This document shows positions 1-6,472 of a stretch of DNA of 12,470 nucleotides, one piece after another. Made by a program: the position numbers and the translations under genes. Source of the stretch: an uncultured Nitrospina sp. (GTDB taxonomy: Bacteria; Nitrospinota; Nitrospinia; Nitrospinales; VA-1); the NCBI GenBank assembly GCA_950072225.1, contig CATMOP010000021.1:1-12470 (forward strand). The letters run 5' to 3'. The notes under the pieces were generated by a model. It was not told the origin of the DNA. It ran no database searches and worked only from the letters and a program-made list of their open reading frames with translations. Each line of letters opens with the position of its first letter. The first letter of the stretch is position 1.

Positions 1-742
1 TGAGGTTTGCGGATTTAAAATTTGCCTCAAAAAAGACTCCCATGCTCAGCCGGGAATCTGTGAGATTAGTCCTTTCAAAATCAGCGCTATTGAATCGAGC
101 CCGGCTCAGGTCGCTATTAGTAATTCTTGCGTCCTGCAGATTTGCACGTGAAAAATCAGAGTTGCTGAAATCGGTTTCATTGAGATTGCAATTGACCAGT
201 TTGGTTTCCATGGACTTGGACTTCCTGAAATTGGCCCCTTCCAGATTGGATTTACTGAAATCGGTTCCTAAAAGCTTGGCTCCTTGAAGGTTAACGGATT
301 CCATATTGGCGTTGGTCATCACCCCTTCCAGACAACTTATATTTTCCAAATCCGCGTCACTGAGGTTGGCCTGGTCCAGGTTGGCTTGGTCTAGATTTGA
401 TTCTGCAAGAGTACAACCGGATAAATTGGTATTTTTTAAATTTGTTTTTCTCAGGTTGATACCGTGGAAATTCAGCCCCGACAGGTCCAGTCCGGAAAGG
501 TCTTTTTCGTCAAAAATATTTTCCAGGGTTTCTTCTTCCGGTTCTTCGTTTTCCTCTTTGTCAGGATTTTCTTCTTCACCTTCAGCTTTTTCTTCCGCGC
601 TCTCTTCATCGGGCGTGTCTTCGTCTTCCACACCCCCTTCATCAGGTTCATCTACGAACTCATCTTCCTCTTCCCGGGCGGCAATCAGCTCTCGGTATTC
701 TTCCAACTTCTCTTCAATTTCTTCTCGTGTAAAATCAGCCAT
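1..742 (-). CDS. Pentapeptide-repeat protein with acidic N-terminal region (3'-truncated by window edge)
   Basis: Seen: an open frame from ATG at 742 down to base 1 with no stop, giving 247 residues; the C-terminus lies outside the window. The start follows a strong Shine-Dalgarno (AGGAAGGA). Residues 1-23 look helical and charged, residues about 24-79 are almost entirely Glu/Asp with a few Pro/Gly/Ser, and from about residue 80 to the edge the chain is built of A(D/N)Lxx-type pentapeptides (for example DLSGL, NLDQA, NLSDA, DFSRA). Known: such repeats fold into a right-handed quadrilateral beta-helix. Some members mimic DNA and protect gyrase, but most have no known role. Inference: a soluble scaffold or interaction protein; no signal peptide or membrane segment is visible. 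The acidic tail could be a flexible linker or a nucleic-acid mimic. It is transcribed divergently from the 1041 gene. Family call is firm, function unknown. Confidence 0.9.
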   Translation of the reverse strand, partial: MADFTREEIEEKLEEYRELIAAREEEDEFVDEPDEGGVEDEDTPDEESAEEKAEGEEENPDKEENEEPEEETLENIFDEKDLSGLDLSGLNFHGINLRKTNLKNTNLSGCTLAESNLDQANLDQANLSDADLENISCLEGVMTNANMESVNLQGAKLLGTDFSKSNLEGANFRKSKSMETKLVNCNLNETDFSNSDFSRANLQDARITNSDLSRARFNSADFERTNLTDSRLSMGVFFEANFKSANL

Positions 743-769
743 TGAATCCTTCCTGAAAAGATCAAAGAT

Positions 770-775
770 ATTCTA
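770..775 (-). promoter_or_regulatory. Candidate -10 element for the pentapeptide-repeat gene
   Basis: On the minus strand bases 775-770 read TAGAAT, five of six matches to the sigma70 -10 consensus, 27 bases before the ATG at 742. The best -35 candidate, TTGCTG (bases 800-795), is 19 bases away and matches only in TTG. The element is plausible by position, but the -35 is weak. The palindrome at 799-823 begins at this -35, which would suit operator control if the promoter is real. Confidence 0.3.
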
Positions 776-798
776 AAGGGCACGCTCACGACGACAGC

Positions 799-823
799 AA
801 TTTTTAGAGGTCCTCTAAAAATT
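799..823. repeat. Perfect 12-bp inverted repeat with 1-base centre
   Basis: Left arm AATTTTTAGAGG (799-810), central T (811), right arm CCTCTAAAAATT (812-823), which is the exact reverse complement of the left arm. A one-base centre is too tight for an RNA hairpin unless inner pairs open, so a DNA-level dyad (operator-like site) or a dispersed palindromic element fits better than a terminator. It lies in the divergent spacer between the pentapeptide-repeat and DCC1/LMF genes, about 57 bp upstream of the first. Confidence 0.7.
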
Positions 824-1003
824 TCTGGGGAATGAACGGTCTTTTCCATTCATGGGTAAAACAGTGAAACTATCGTAGCTTGGACCGGAACGCAAGCCTG
901 AACCGCCCATTTTTGAAAATTCTTTTTGGAAAATGAAGAGGTGTTTCAGTCATCCGGGCAAATGGGCCGTTTTTATGTAGAAAATATGCTCAGGAATAAA
1001 GGT

Positions 1004-1009
1004 TATAAT
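1004..1009 (+). promoter_or_regulatory. Candidate -10 box for the DCC1/LMF fusion gene
   Basis: TATAAT, a perfect sigma70 -10 hexamer, lies 31 bases before the ATG at 1041, which predicts a leader of about 25 nt containing the GGAAG ribosome-binding site. No good -35 hexamer is seen at 16-18 bp (the sequence there is A-rich), so the promoter may be activator-dependent or the match may be chance in an AT-rich stretch. Confidence 0.4.
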
Positions 1010-1040
1010 ATAGCCGCATGACCCTTCTCTGGAAGTATTT

Positions 1041-2897
1041 ATGGCAAGCGTTCCTCAAAAAGGCAAAAAACCGGTTTTAATCTATGATGGCGATTGCGGG
1101 TTTTGCCGTTTATGGATAGCCCGCTGGAGCCCTCTTACGGAAGAGGAGGTGGTTTACCGTCCTTCTCAAGAAGTGGGCGAAAATTACCCGCAAATTTCTC
1201 CTGAATATTTTGAATCTTCTGTCTATTTCGTCGATCCTGATGGCAGTTTTTGTTCTGGAGCTCAGGCTGTTTTCAAGGCCCTGTCTTACGCCCCTAATGG
1301 GAAGTGGTTGCTCAGGGCTTATGAGAAGGTACCGGGTTTCGCCCCAATCTCAGAATGGGGTTACAGGCAGGTAGCCGGAAATAGAAAAATTTTCAGCGCA
1401 CTTACCCAGTGGATTTGGGGAGGCTCATTGGAAACACCCACCTGGTTTTTGACCCGGCGTGTGTTTCTCTTCCTCCTTAGCCTGATTTATTTGGTGGCCT
1501 TTTTGTCCCTTTGGACTCAAATCGAGGGATTGGTGGGGCAGAAAGGTATTCTTCCGGTCGAGAGTTTTTTAAAAGACGTGCAAGCGCATCGGGGCTCGGA
1601 TCGTTTTTGGAATTGGCCCACCCTGTTCTGGCTTCATGCGGGGGATGGTTTTTTGCAGGCAATCTGCCTGCTTGGGGTGGGAGCCTCCCTGTGTGTCATG
1701 GCCAATCGGGCGGTGGGTTTGGCCCTGTTGCTAATGTGGGGATTTTATCTTTCCCTATTTAATGTGGCGCAACCCTTTTTAGGATTCCAATGGGATACCC
1801 TCCTGCTTGAAACGGGATTTCTGGCCCTCTTCCTGGTTCCTTGGAGGAGAAATAAAGGGACAACCGGGGAACCGCCCCCATCACCGTTAGTTCTTTTCCT
1901 ATTTCGATTTTTGCTGTTTCGCGTTGTTTTTACTTCCGGGCTGGTCAAGATAATAAGTCAGGATCCCACTTGGAATGATTTCACAGCTCTCTACTACCAT
2001 TATGAAACCCAGCCGCTTCCAACCTGGATAGGTTGGTACGCGCACCAACTTCCGCATGGGTTCCAGGAGTTTTCGGTAGCCTGTGTTTTTATTATTCAAC
2101 TTGGCGTGGTGTTCCTGATATTCGGTCCCCGACGCATCCGTTACATCGGTTGTGCCGTACTGGTTTTTCATGAAGTGTTGATTTTTCTGACCGGCAACTA
2201 TTGTTTTTTTAACCTGCTGACCCTGGCTCTATGTCTTCTTTTGCTCGATGATGCAGTATTTTCAAGGTGGCTCCCAGGGAAAGGAAACTGGAAATTTTCC
2301 GGGCAGAAAAAAACAGAGCTGGTTTCTGTCTGGAAGAGAAGGTTTTTTACGGGGATAAGAGTTGGGGTATTAGGGATCTGCATCATGCTTTATGCGGTTC
2401 CTTTACTTGTCACTTCCGGTAATTATCCTTCCATTTATGTTGCTATCGCGAACGCGATACGCCCCTTTCATATTTTTAATTCTTACGGCTTGTTCGCGGT
2501 GATGACAACATCGCGGCCGGAAATCATTATCCTGGGAAGTGATGACCGCGAAAACTGGTTCCCTTATGAATTCAAATGGAAACCCGGCATTGTAACGAAT
2601 AAGCCGGAATTTGTTGCCCCGCACCAGCCCCGGTTGGATTGGCAAATGTGGTTTGCCGCTCTCAGTAATTACGAGAGAAACCCTTGGTTGATCCAGTTCA
2701 TGATCCGTCTTTTGCAAGGATCCCGCCCAGTAATAGAATTGCTGGGGAGTAACCCGTTTCCCGATAGTCCTCCTAAATATCTGCAGGCGCTAGTCTACGA
2801 TTACCGGTTTTCAGATACTGAAACCCGGAACCGGGACGGCTCCTGGTGGAATCGAAAACTCCTGAGACCCTATACGCCCATTCTGCAATTGCCTTAA
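1041..2897 (+). CDS. DCC1-type thiol oxidoreductase fused to a lipase maturation factor-like membrane protein
   Basis: Seen: 618 aa with two domains. Residues about 11-125 are a DUF393/DCC1 domain opening with YDGDCGFC (15-22), whose C19-x-x-C22 pair is a thioredoxin-like redox centre. Residues about 136-560 are a polytopic membrane region with hydrophobic stretches near 140-158, 203-220, 224-242, 252-267, 282-300, 342-362, 368-383, 386-403 and 437-457. It has lipase-maturation-factor signatures: FQWDTLLLETGFLA (249-262), DPTWNDFTALYYHYETQPLP (308-327) and WYAHQLP (332-338). The C-terminal globular part (about 480-618) resembles the usual LMF tail. Known: animal LMF1 helps lipases fold in the ER; bacterial roles are undefined. 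Inference: an inner-membrane protein that may couple thiol-disulfide exchange to folding or export. The start is supported by GGAAG 6 nt upstream. Confident for domains, not for substrate. Confidence 0.9.
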   Translation: MASVPQKGKKPVLIYDGDCGFCRLWIARWSPLTEEEVVYRPSQEVGENYPQISPEYFESSVYFVDPDGSFCSGAQAVFKALSYAPNGKWLLRAYEKVPGFAPISEWGYRQVAGNRKIFSALTQWIWGGSLETPTWFLTRRVFLFLLSLIYLVAFLSLWTQIEGLVGQKGILPVESFLKDVQAHRGSDRFWNWPTLFWLHAGDGFLQAICLLGVGASLCVMANRAVGLALLLMWGFYLSLFNVAQPFLGFQWDTLLLETGFLALFLVPWRRNKGTTGEPPPSPLVLFLFRFLLFRVVFTSGLVKIISQDPTWNDFTALYYHYETQPLPTWIGWYAHQLPHGFQEFSVACVFIIQLGVVFLIFGPRRIRYIGCAVLVFHEVLIFLTGNYCFFNLLTLALCLLLLDDAVFSRWLPGKGNWKFSGQKKTELVSVWKRRFFTGIRVGVLGICIMLYAVPLLVTSGNYPSIYVAIANAIRPFHIFNSYGLFAVMTTSRPEIIILGSDDRENWFPYEFKWKPGIVTNKPEFVAPHQPRLDWQMWFAALSNYERNPWLIQFMIRLLQGSRPVIELLGSNPFPDSPPKYLQALVYDYRFSDTETRNRDGSWWNRKLLRPYTPILQLP

Positions 2898-2954
2898 TAG
2901 ACAGCCTTCCGAGGAAGGATGAACGAAATCTGTTTAGCTGGGCGAAAATTTTAG

Positions 2955-2960
2955 TATAAT
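2955..2960 (+). promoter_or_regulatory. Candidate -10 box for the HTH-MBL gene
   Basis: A perfect TATAAT sits in an AT-rich stretch 19 bases before the ATG at 2980. The best -35 at suitable spacing is TTTAGC (2933-2938, 16 bp), a weak match. If used, transcription would start near 2967 and the leader would be only about 13 nt, just enough for the AAGGAGA ribosome-binding site at 2969-2975. It may let this gene be transcribed separately from the upstream LMF gene. Confidence 0.4.
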
Positions 2961-2979
2961 TTCCTGACAAGGAGATTTT

Positions 2980-3837
2980 ATGCCAGGGCCTTTGGAAGAT
3001 GAATTGGGAGATGTACTGGAAAAGTCCAGGGATGGCAAAGGCTGGACCCAGTCTGATCTGGCACATGCCTCCGGGATCAGCGTTAGTGATGTTTCCCGGA
3101 TGGAACGCTATGAGTACGTGCCTGATGAGAGCATTTTAAAAAATCTTGCTCAGGTTCTTGATCTGCATGCCCCGTCATTGATCGCGGTCGCGAAAGAGAC
3201 ATGGTCCCCCCAACCGATAGAGCCGGATCCCGGCCCTTTCACTACAGTCTGTCTGGATTTGTTTATCGGAACCTATCCCGTTAAATGTTACCTAGTGATA
3301 TGCAATGCCACAAAAACCTCTGCGGTGATTGATACGGGAGGAAATCCGGAAGCTATCATTAAGAAAGCTAAAGAGCTGAAACTTCAACCGGAAAAAATTC
3401 TTTTAACCCACGCCCATATTGATCACGCAGGGGGACTGGAGCTTTTGGATAAAACCTATAAATGTCCCGTCTGGATCGATAAAAAAGAACCCCGTCCCTC
3501 GGGGAGTCGTGATTTCCGCTTTTTGCAGGATGGGGAAATTTTAAAACTGGGAAAGTTAAATATAGAAGTTCTTTTCACACCGGGCCATACCCCTGGCGGA
3601 GTTTCTTATAAAATCCATGACTCGGTTTTTTCCGGTGATGCCATATTCGCCGGTTCCATGGGACGCGCTAATTCCTCCTGGTCGGAGTTATACAATTCCA
3701 TTACTCAAAGGCTTTTGACCCTGCCGGACCACACGCGCCTTTTCCCTGGCCATGGTCCTGCTACCACTGTTGGCGAAGAAAAACGCCATAACCCATTTTT
3801 TTGCACCGGCGAACCGTCGGCGGTAATGAGGCGGTGA
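2980..3837 (+). CDS. XRE-type HTH domain fused to a metallo-beta-lactamase-fold hydrolase
   Basis: Seen: 285 aa. Residues about 8-65 form a Cro/C1-type helix-turn-helix (core GWTQSDLAHASGISVSDVSR, 21-40, then an NLAQVLDL helix). Residues about 88-275 are a glyoxalase II-like metallo-beta-lactamase domain with all expected metal ligands: THAHIDH (143-149; H144, H146, D148, H149), PGH with H203, SGD with D220, and PGH with H258. GSMGR (226-230) after D220 is also typical of the YcbL/glyoxalase II-like branch. Known: this fold hydrolyses thioesters, lactones, phosphoesters and related bonds. Inference: a soluble, catalytically competent di-metal hydrolase carrying a DNA- or protein-binding module. 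Substrate and operator are unknown. Start chosen for AAGGAGA at 2969-2975. It lies 82 bp after the LMF gene and 91 bp before the flavoprotein gene. Glyoxalase II proper is less likely because of the HTH and divergent C-terminus. Confidence 0.88.
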   Translation: MPGPLEDELGDVLEKSRDGKGWTQSDLAHASGISVSDVSRMERYEYVPDESILKNLAQVLDLHAPSLIAVAKETWSPQPIEPDPGPFTTVCLDLFIGTYPVKCYLVICNATKTSAVIDTGGNPEAIIKKAKELKLQPEKILLTHAHIDHAGGLELLDKTYKCPVWIDKKEPRPSGSRDFRFLQDGEILKLGKLNIEVLFTPGHTPGGVSYKIHDSVFSGDAIFAGSMGRANSSWSELYNSITQRLLTLPDHTRLFPGHGPATTVGEEKRHNPFFCTGEPSAVMRR

Positions 3838-3914
3838 CGCTAACCCTTTCACTGGGATGCTGGAGTTTTTCAGTAAAAAGAGCCTGCCAATGGGCACGAA
3901 ATAGAGCTTGAATT

Positions 3915-3921
3915 GGAGGAG
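3915..3921 (+). promoter_or_regulatory. Ribosome-binding site fixing the start of the FAD reductase gene
   Basis: GGAGGAG lies 7 bases before the ATG at 3929. The frame stays open to a TTG at 3908, but that codon is upstream of this Shine-Dalgarno and would place it inside the coding sequence, so 3929 is the preferred start. Confidence 0.75.
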
Positions 3922-3928
3922 ATACACA

Positions 3929-5215
3929 ATGTTTATTAACGATGGAGACACGGTTTGTATTGTTGGGGGAGGCCCCGGTGGATCAGCCTGCGCCATGGTT
4001 CTTTTACAGGAAGCCCGGAAGTTGGACAGGAAGATCCGCGTGGTACTGATCGAGCATAAAATATTCTCCGAACATCGCCACTACAACCAGTGTATTGGCG
4101 TGCTCTCCCCCCCTTTCGAGGATATCCTGAAAAATGATTTGGATCTGACTTTGCCAGACAACCTGGTGCTCGATAATATGGAAGGCTATTGTCTGCATTC
4201 TGATTTGTTGAGCCTGGATTTGGTTGGAAAAGAGTCGGGTCGATCGGTTTCCGTGACACGCTCTAATTTTGATGCCTTCATGCTAGAAGAGGCTCGCAAG
4301 GCAGGTGCTGAAATTGTTCATAACCGTGTGACAGCGATCGAAGTGAATTCCGATGGAGTGGTGATATATACTGAGGGCGATAACTTTAAAAGCGCAGTTG
4401 TGGTCGGGGCTTTTGGGCTGGATGATGGAACGTGCAGGATTTTTGAACAGGGAACCCCATACTGTCAACCAGACTTTCTGAATACGGTGATCACGCGTCT
4501 CTATCCTGGAAAGGAATTCATGCAAAGCATGGGGTCCACCATCCATGCTTTTCTGCTTTCCCATCCCGGTTTGGAGTTTGGAGCGGTCACTCCGAAGGGG
4601 GAACATATTTCCATCAATATCGCAGGCCGTAAGGTTTCGTCGCATATCCTGATGGAGTTTCTGCGTTCGGCACCGGTGCAACGTTTTCTTCCTCCCCATC
4701 AAAGGCGCGAAAAACCTCTGAACTATTTTAAAGGCAAGTTTCCCATCGCGCCGGCGCGGAATTTGTTTGGTGACCGTTATGTGACAATCGGAGATGCGGC
4801 AGGGCTCATGCGGCCTTTCAAGGGAAAGGGTATTAACTCCGCCATCATTACCGGTATTTATTCCGCCCGTTCCATCATGAGGCATGGGGTTTCTAAACAA
4901 GCCTTCGCCGAAAACTTTTATCAGGACTGCAGTGAATTGACCGAAGACCTTCCCTATGGACGGGCCGTCCGGATTCTGACCAACCTTGCCACAAGCTTTA
5001 AGTTCATGGATCATATGATAGCGGTGGCGGCAGAAAGGCCCGATTTTATGCATGCCCTGTTTGGCAGTGTTTCCGGACACGACCCGTATAAAAAAATCAT
5101 AATGGAAACCGCTAGCCTGTCGCTCGCTTTCACTTTCGCGCAAAAGATTCTGGGACATTTTGTATTCCGTCAGGAGGCTCATCTCCCCATAAAAAGTGTT
5201 AGTCCGACTGCATGA
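3929..5215 (+). CDS. Geranylgeranyl reductase-family FAD-dependent oxidoreductase
   Basis: Seen: 428 aa from ATG 3929. The N-terminal dinucleotide-binding motif VCIVGGGPGGSA (9-20) is followed by a QCIGVLSPP segment (54-62), TRSNFDAFMLEEA (110-122) and a second FAD motif GDAAGLMRPFKGKGIN (288-303), where the flavin phosphates and isoalloxazine are usually contacted. This order matches the geranylgeranyl/digeranylgeranylglycerophospholipid reductase branch of the p-hydroxybenzoate hydroxylase-like flavoproteins. Known: family members reduce isoprenoid double bonds in chlorophyll precursors, archaeal lipids and quinone side chains; others are halogenases or unassigned. Inference: reduction of a prenyl or polyenoic chain, probably at the membrane surface although no TM helix is evident. 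No chlorophyll or archaeal-lipid genes are nearby, so the substrate is open. It lies 91 bp after the HTH-MBL gene on the same strand. Confidence 0.85.
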   Translation: MFINDGDTVCIVGGGPGGSACAMVLLQEARKLDRKIRVVLIEHKIFSEHRHYNQCIGVLSPPFEDILKNDLDLTLPDNLVLDNMEGYCLHSDLLSLDLVGKESGRSVSVTRSNFDAFMLEEARKAGAEIVHNRVTAIEVNSDGVVIYTEGDNFKSAVVVGAFGLDDGTCRIFEQGTPYCQPDFLNTVITRLYPGKEFMQSMGSTIHAFLLSHPGLEFGAVTPKGEHISINIAGRKVSSHILMEFLRSAPVQRFLPPHQRREKPLNYFKGKFPIAPARNLFGDRYVTIGDAAGLMRPFKGKGINSAIITGIYSARSIMRHGVSKQAFAENFYQDCSELTEDLPYGRAVRILTNLATSFKFMDHMIAVAAERPDFMHALFGSVSGHDPYKKIIMETASLSLAFTFAQKILGHFVFRQEAHLPIKSVSPTA

Positions 5216-5229
5216 CCGCGGCATAGACA

Positions 5230-5258
5230 TTGCCTCCCAAGGGTTCCTGTGATATTCT
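5230..5258 (+). promoter_or_regulatory. Candidate extended -10 promoter for the FG-GAP lipoprotein gene
   Basis: TTGCCT (5230-5235) and TATTCT (5253-5258) are 17 bp apart, each matching four of six sigma70 consensus bases, and a TG at 5250-5251 gives an extended -10. Predicted transcription starts near 5265, about 17 nt before the ATG at 5282, leaving room for the AGGAG at 5273-5277. It begins 15 bp after the stop of the flavoprotein gene. Confidence 0.4.
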
Positions 5259-5281
5259 CCCTGCTTTCCCACAGGAGTTCC

Positions 5282-6454
5282 ATGAAAAGAAATTATTTGA
5301 TAATCACGTTCCTGATGGTTTTTGTCCTGCTAGGGTGTCCTCCACCCAAGGCAAGAAAAAAAATGCCGCGCATTTTTGCCTTGACCTATTCCATGGAGAC
5401 GAGAACAGAGCCGTCCTTTCTCATTACTGATGATTTTAACCGCAACCATATTCTGGATTTGGTCGTAGTCAATAGCGGCGGCCAGTCCTTTTCATTTTAT
5501 AAGGGAAACGGGGATGGAACTTTCAAGGATCAGCGTGTTTTTAGGACGGGCAGGGATCCCATTTGTCTGGTTTCGGCGGATTTCAACGATGATGGTTACA
5601 AAGATATCGGGGTACTCAATTATGCGGACCAGACCATCCAGATATATTTGAACACCCGGCTAGGAAGTTTTCAGAAAATAAACCAGCTTCTTGAGCCCGG
5701 TAAAATCCCTATCAATATGGCATCTGGAGATTTCAATGGTGACGGAAGAATAGACCTGATTGTTACCATGCGTTTTTCAAATGTGGTTATGATGCTGGGA
5801 AAAGGGAATGGTTATTTTTCCGAACCTAAATCCATGGATGTTAAGGGCCAGCCGACAGGTGTTGTGGTCGGGGACTACAATCAGGATGGAATGATAGATG
5901 TTGCAGTGGCTTTGGCGGGTACCGGAAATAAAGGGGTCCAGATCTTATGGGGTAAGGGCGATGGAGAATTTGAAAGTTCCAAGGTCTTTAAAGCCGGGAA
6001 ACAGCCTCTCAGCATTGTCAGTATTGATGTGAATAATGACGGATTGATGGACTTTGTGACTTCCAGCAACTCTTTGCATGCCTTGACCACAATTGTGAAC
6101 AATGGAGACAAAACATTCGATTCGTTACGGGATTTTGCCTCCGGGAATTTTCCGAAATTTGTCGTGGCCTCCGATTTTACCGGAGACGGTTTGCAGGATA
6201 TTGCCGTATCCAACGCCACGGATGATGCGATCACTATTTCCCTTGGCAAAGGAGACGGAACTTTCACCTACCCGCCCATCTACCACAAGGTCAATGGACA
6301 TCCTCAAGGCATGGCGGTGGGAGATTTTAATGGCGATGGATTGATCGATATCGCTGTCTCCTGCAGGGATGAAAACCTCATCAACATCCTCAGCAAGAAA
6401 GATATGATCAATCCTAAACCGGACCTTCCCCAGAAGGAATCCAAGTCGTCCTGA
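5282..6454 (+). CDS. Seven-repeat FG-GAP/VCBS beta-propeller lipoprotein
   Basis: Seen: 390 aa. Residues 1-18 are a lipoprotein signal (basic MKR, hydrophobic core, lipobox LLGC with acylated C19). The rest is seven FG-GAP/VCBS repeats spaced about 50 residues, each centred on a calcium-loop-like motif: near 50-58 (degenerate), 100-108 (DFNDDGYKD), 150-158 (DFNGDGRID), 198-206 (DYNQDGMID), 249-257 (DVNNDGLMD), 298-306 (DFTGDGLQD) and 348-356 (DFNGDGLID). Known: such repeats form integrin-alpha-like propeller blades with Asp/Asn-bound calcium. Inference: one complete seven-bladed propeller tethered to a membrane and facing the periplasm or exterior, probably for binding; no catalytic domain is attached. 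The start at 5282 has AGGAG 4 nt upstream and begins the signal peptide cleanly. An in-frame GTG at 5249 would add residues that spoil it. Ends 18 bp from the convergent radical SAM operon. Confidence 0.9.
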   Translation: MKRNYLIITFLMVFVLLGCPPPKARKKMPRIFALTYSMETRTEPSFLITDDFNRNHILDLVVVNSGGQSFSFYKGNGDGTFKDQRVFRTGRDPICLVSADFNDDGYKDIGVLNYADQTIQIYLNTRLGSFQKINQLLEPGKIPINMASGDFNGDGRIDLIVTMRFSNVVMMLGKGNGYFSEPKSMDVKGQPTGVVVGDYNQDGMIDVAVALAGTGNKGVQILWGKGDGEFESSKVFKAGKQPLSIVSIDVNNDGLMDFVTSSNSLHALTTIVNNGDKTFDSLRDFASGNFPKFVVASDFTGDGLQDIAVSNATDDAITISLGKGDGTFTYPPIYHKVNGHPQGMAVGDFNGDGLIDIAVSCRDENLINILSKKDMINPKPDLPQKESKSS

Positions 6455-6472
6455 TTGGTAAGGCAGAGGATA

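Noticed and set aside
42..776. Plus-strand reading frames of 81, 156 and 93 codons
   Set aside because: They are antisense shadows of the pentapeptide-repeat gene; their Ser/Phe/Leu-rich composition is the mirror of its repeats and Glu tract, and they lack good ribosome-binding sites.
905..974. GCCCATTT and AAATGGGC inverted pair followed by five T as a plus-strand terminator
   Set aside because: The arms are 47 bases apart, no plus-strand gene lies upstream within the window, and it is just before a promoter-like region.
2905..2918. CCTTC/GAAGG hairpin after the DCC1/LMF gene as a terminator
   Set aside because: The stem is only 5 bp and no U-run follows; at most a weak structure.
3908..3928. 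TTG at 3908 as start of the FAD oxidoreductase
   Set aside because: The strong GGAGGAG at 3915-3921 lies downstream of it and is ideally placed for ATG 3929.
4283..5272. A long minus-strand open frame (329 codons) opposite the FAD oxidoreductase
   Set aside because: Its translation has no recognisable motif and a Cys/His/Arg-rich shadow composition, while the plus strand carries clear FAD motifs and a strong ribosome-binding site.
5249..5281. GTG at 5249 as start of the FG-GAP lipoprotein
   Set aside because: It would prepend 11 residues to a perfect lipoprotein signal; ATG 5282 has its own AGGAG.
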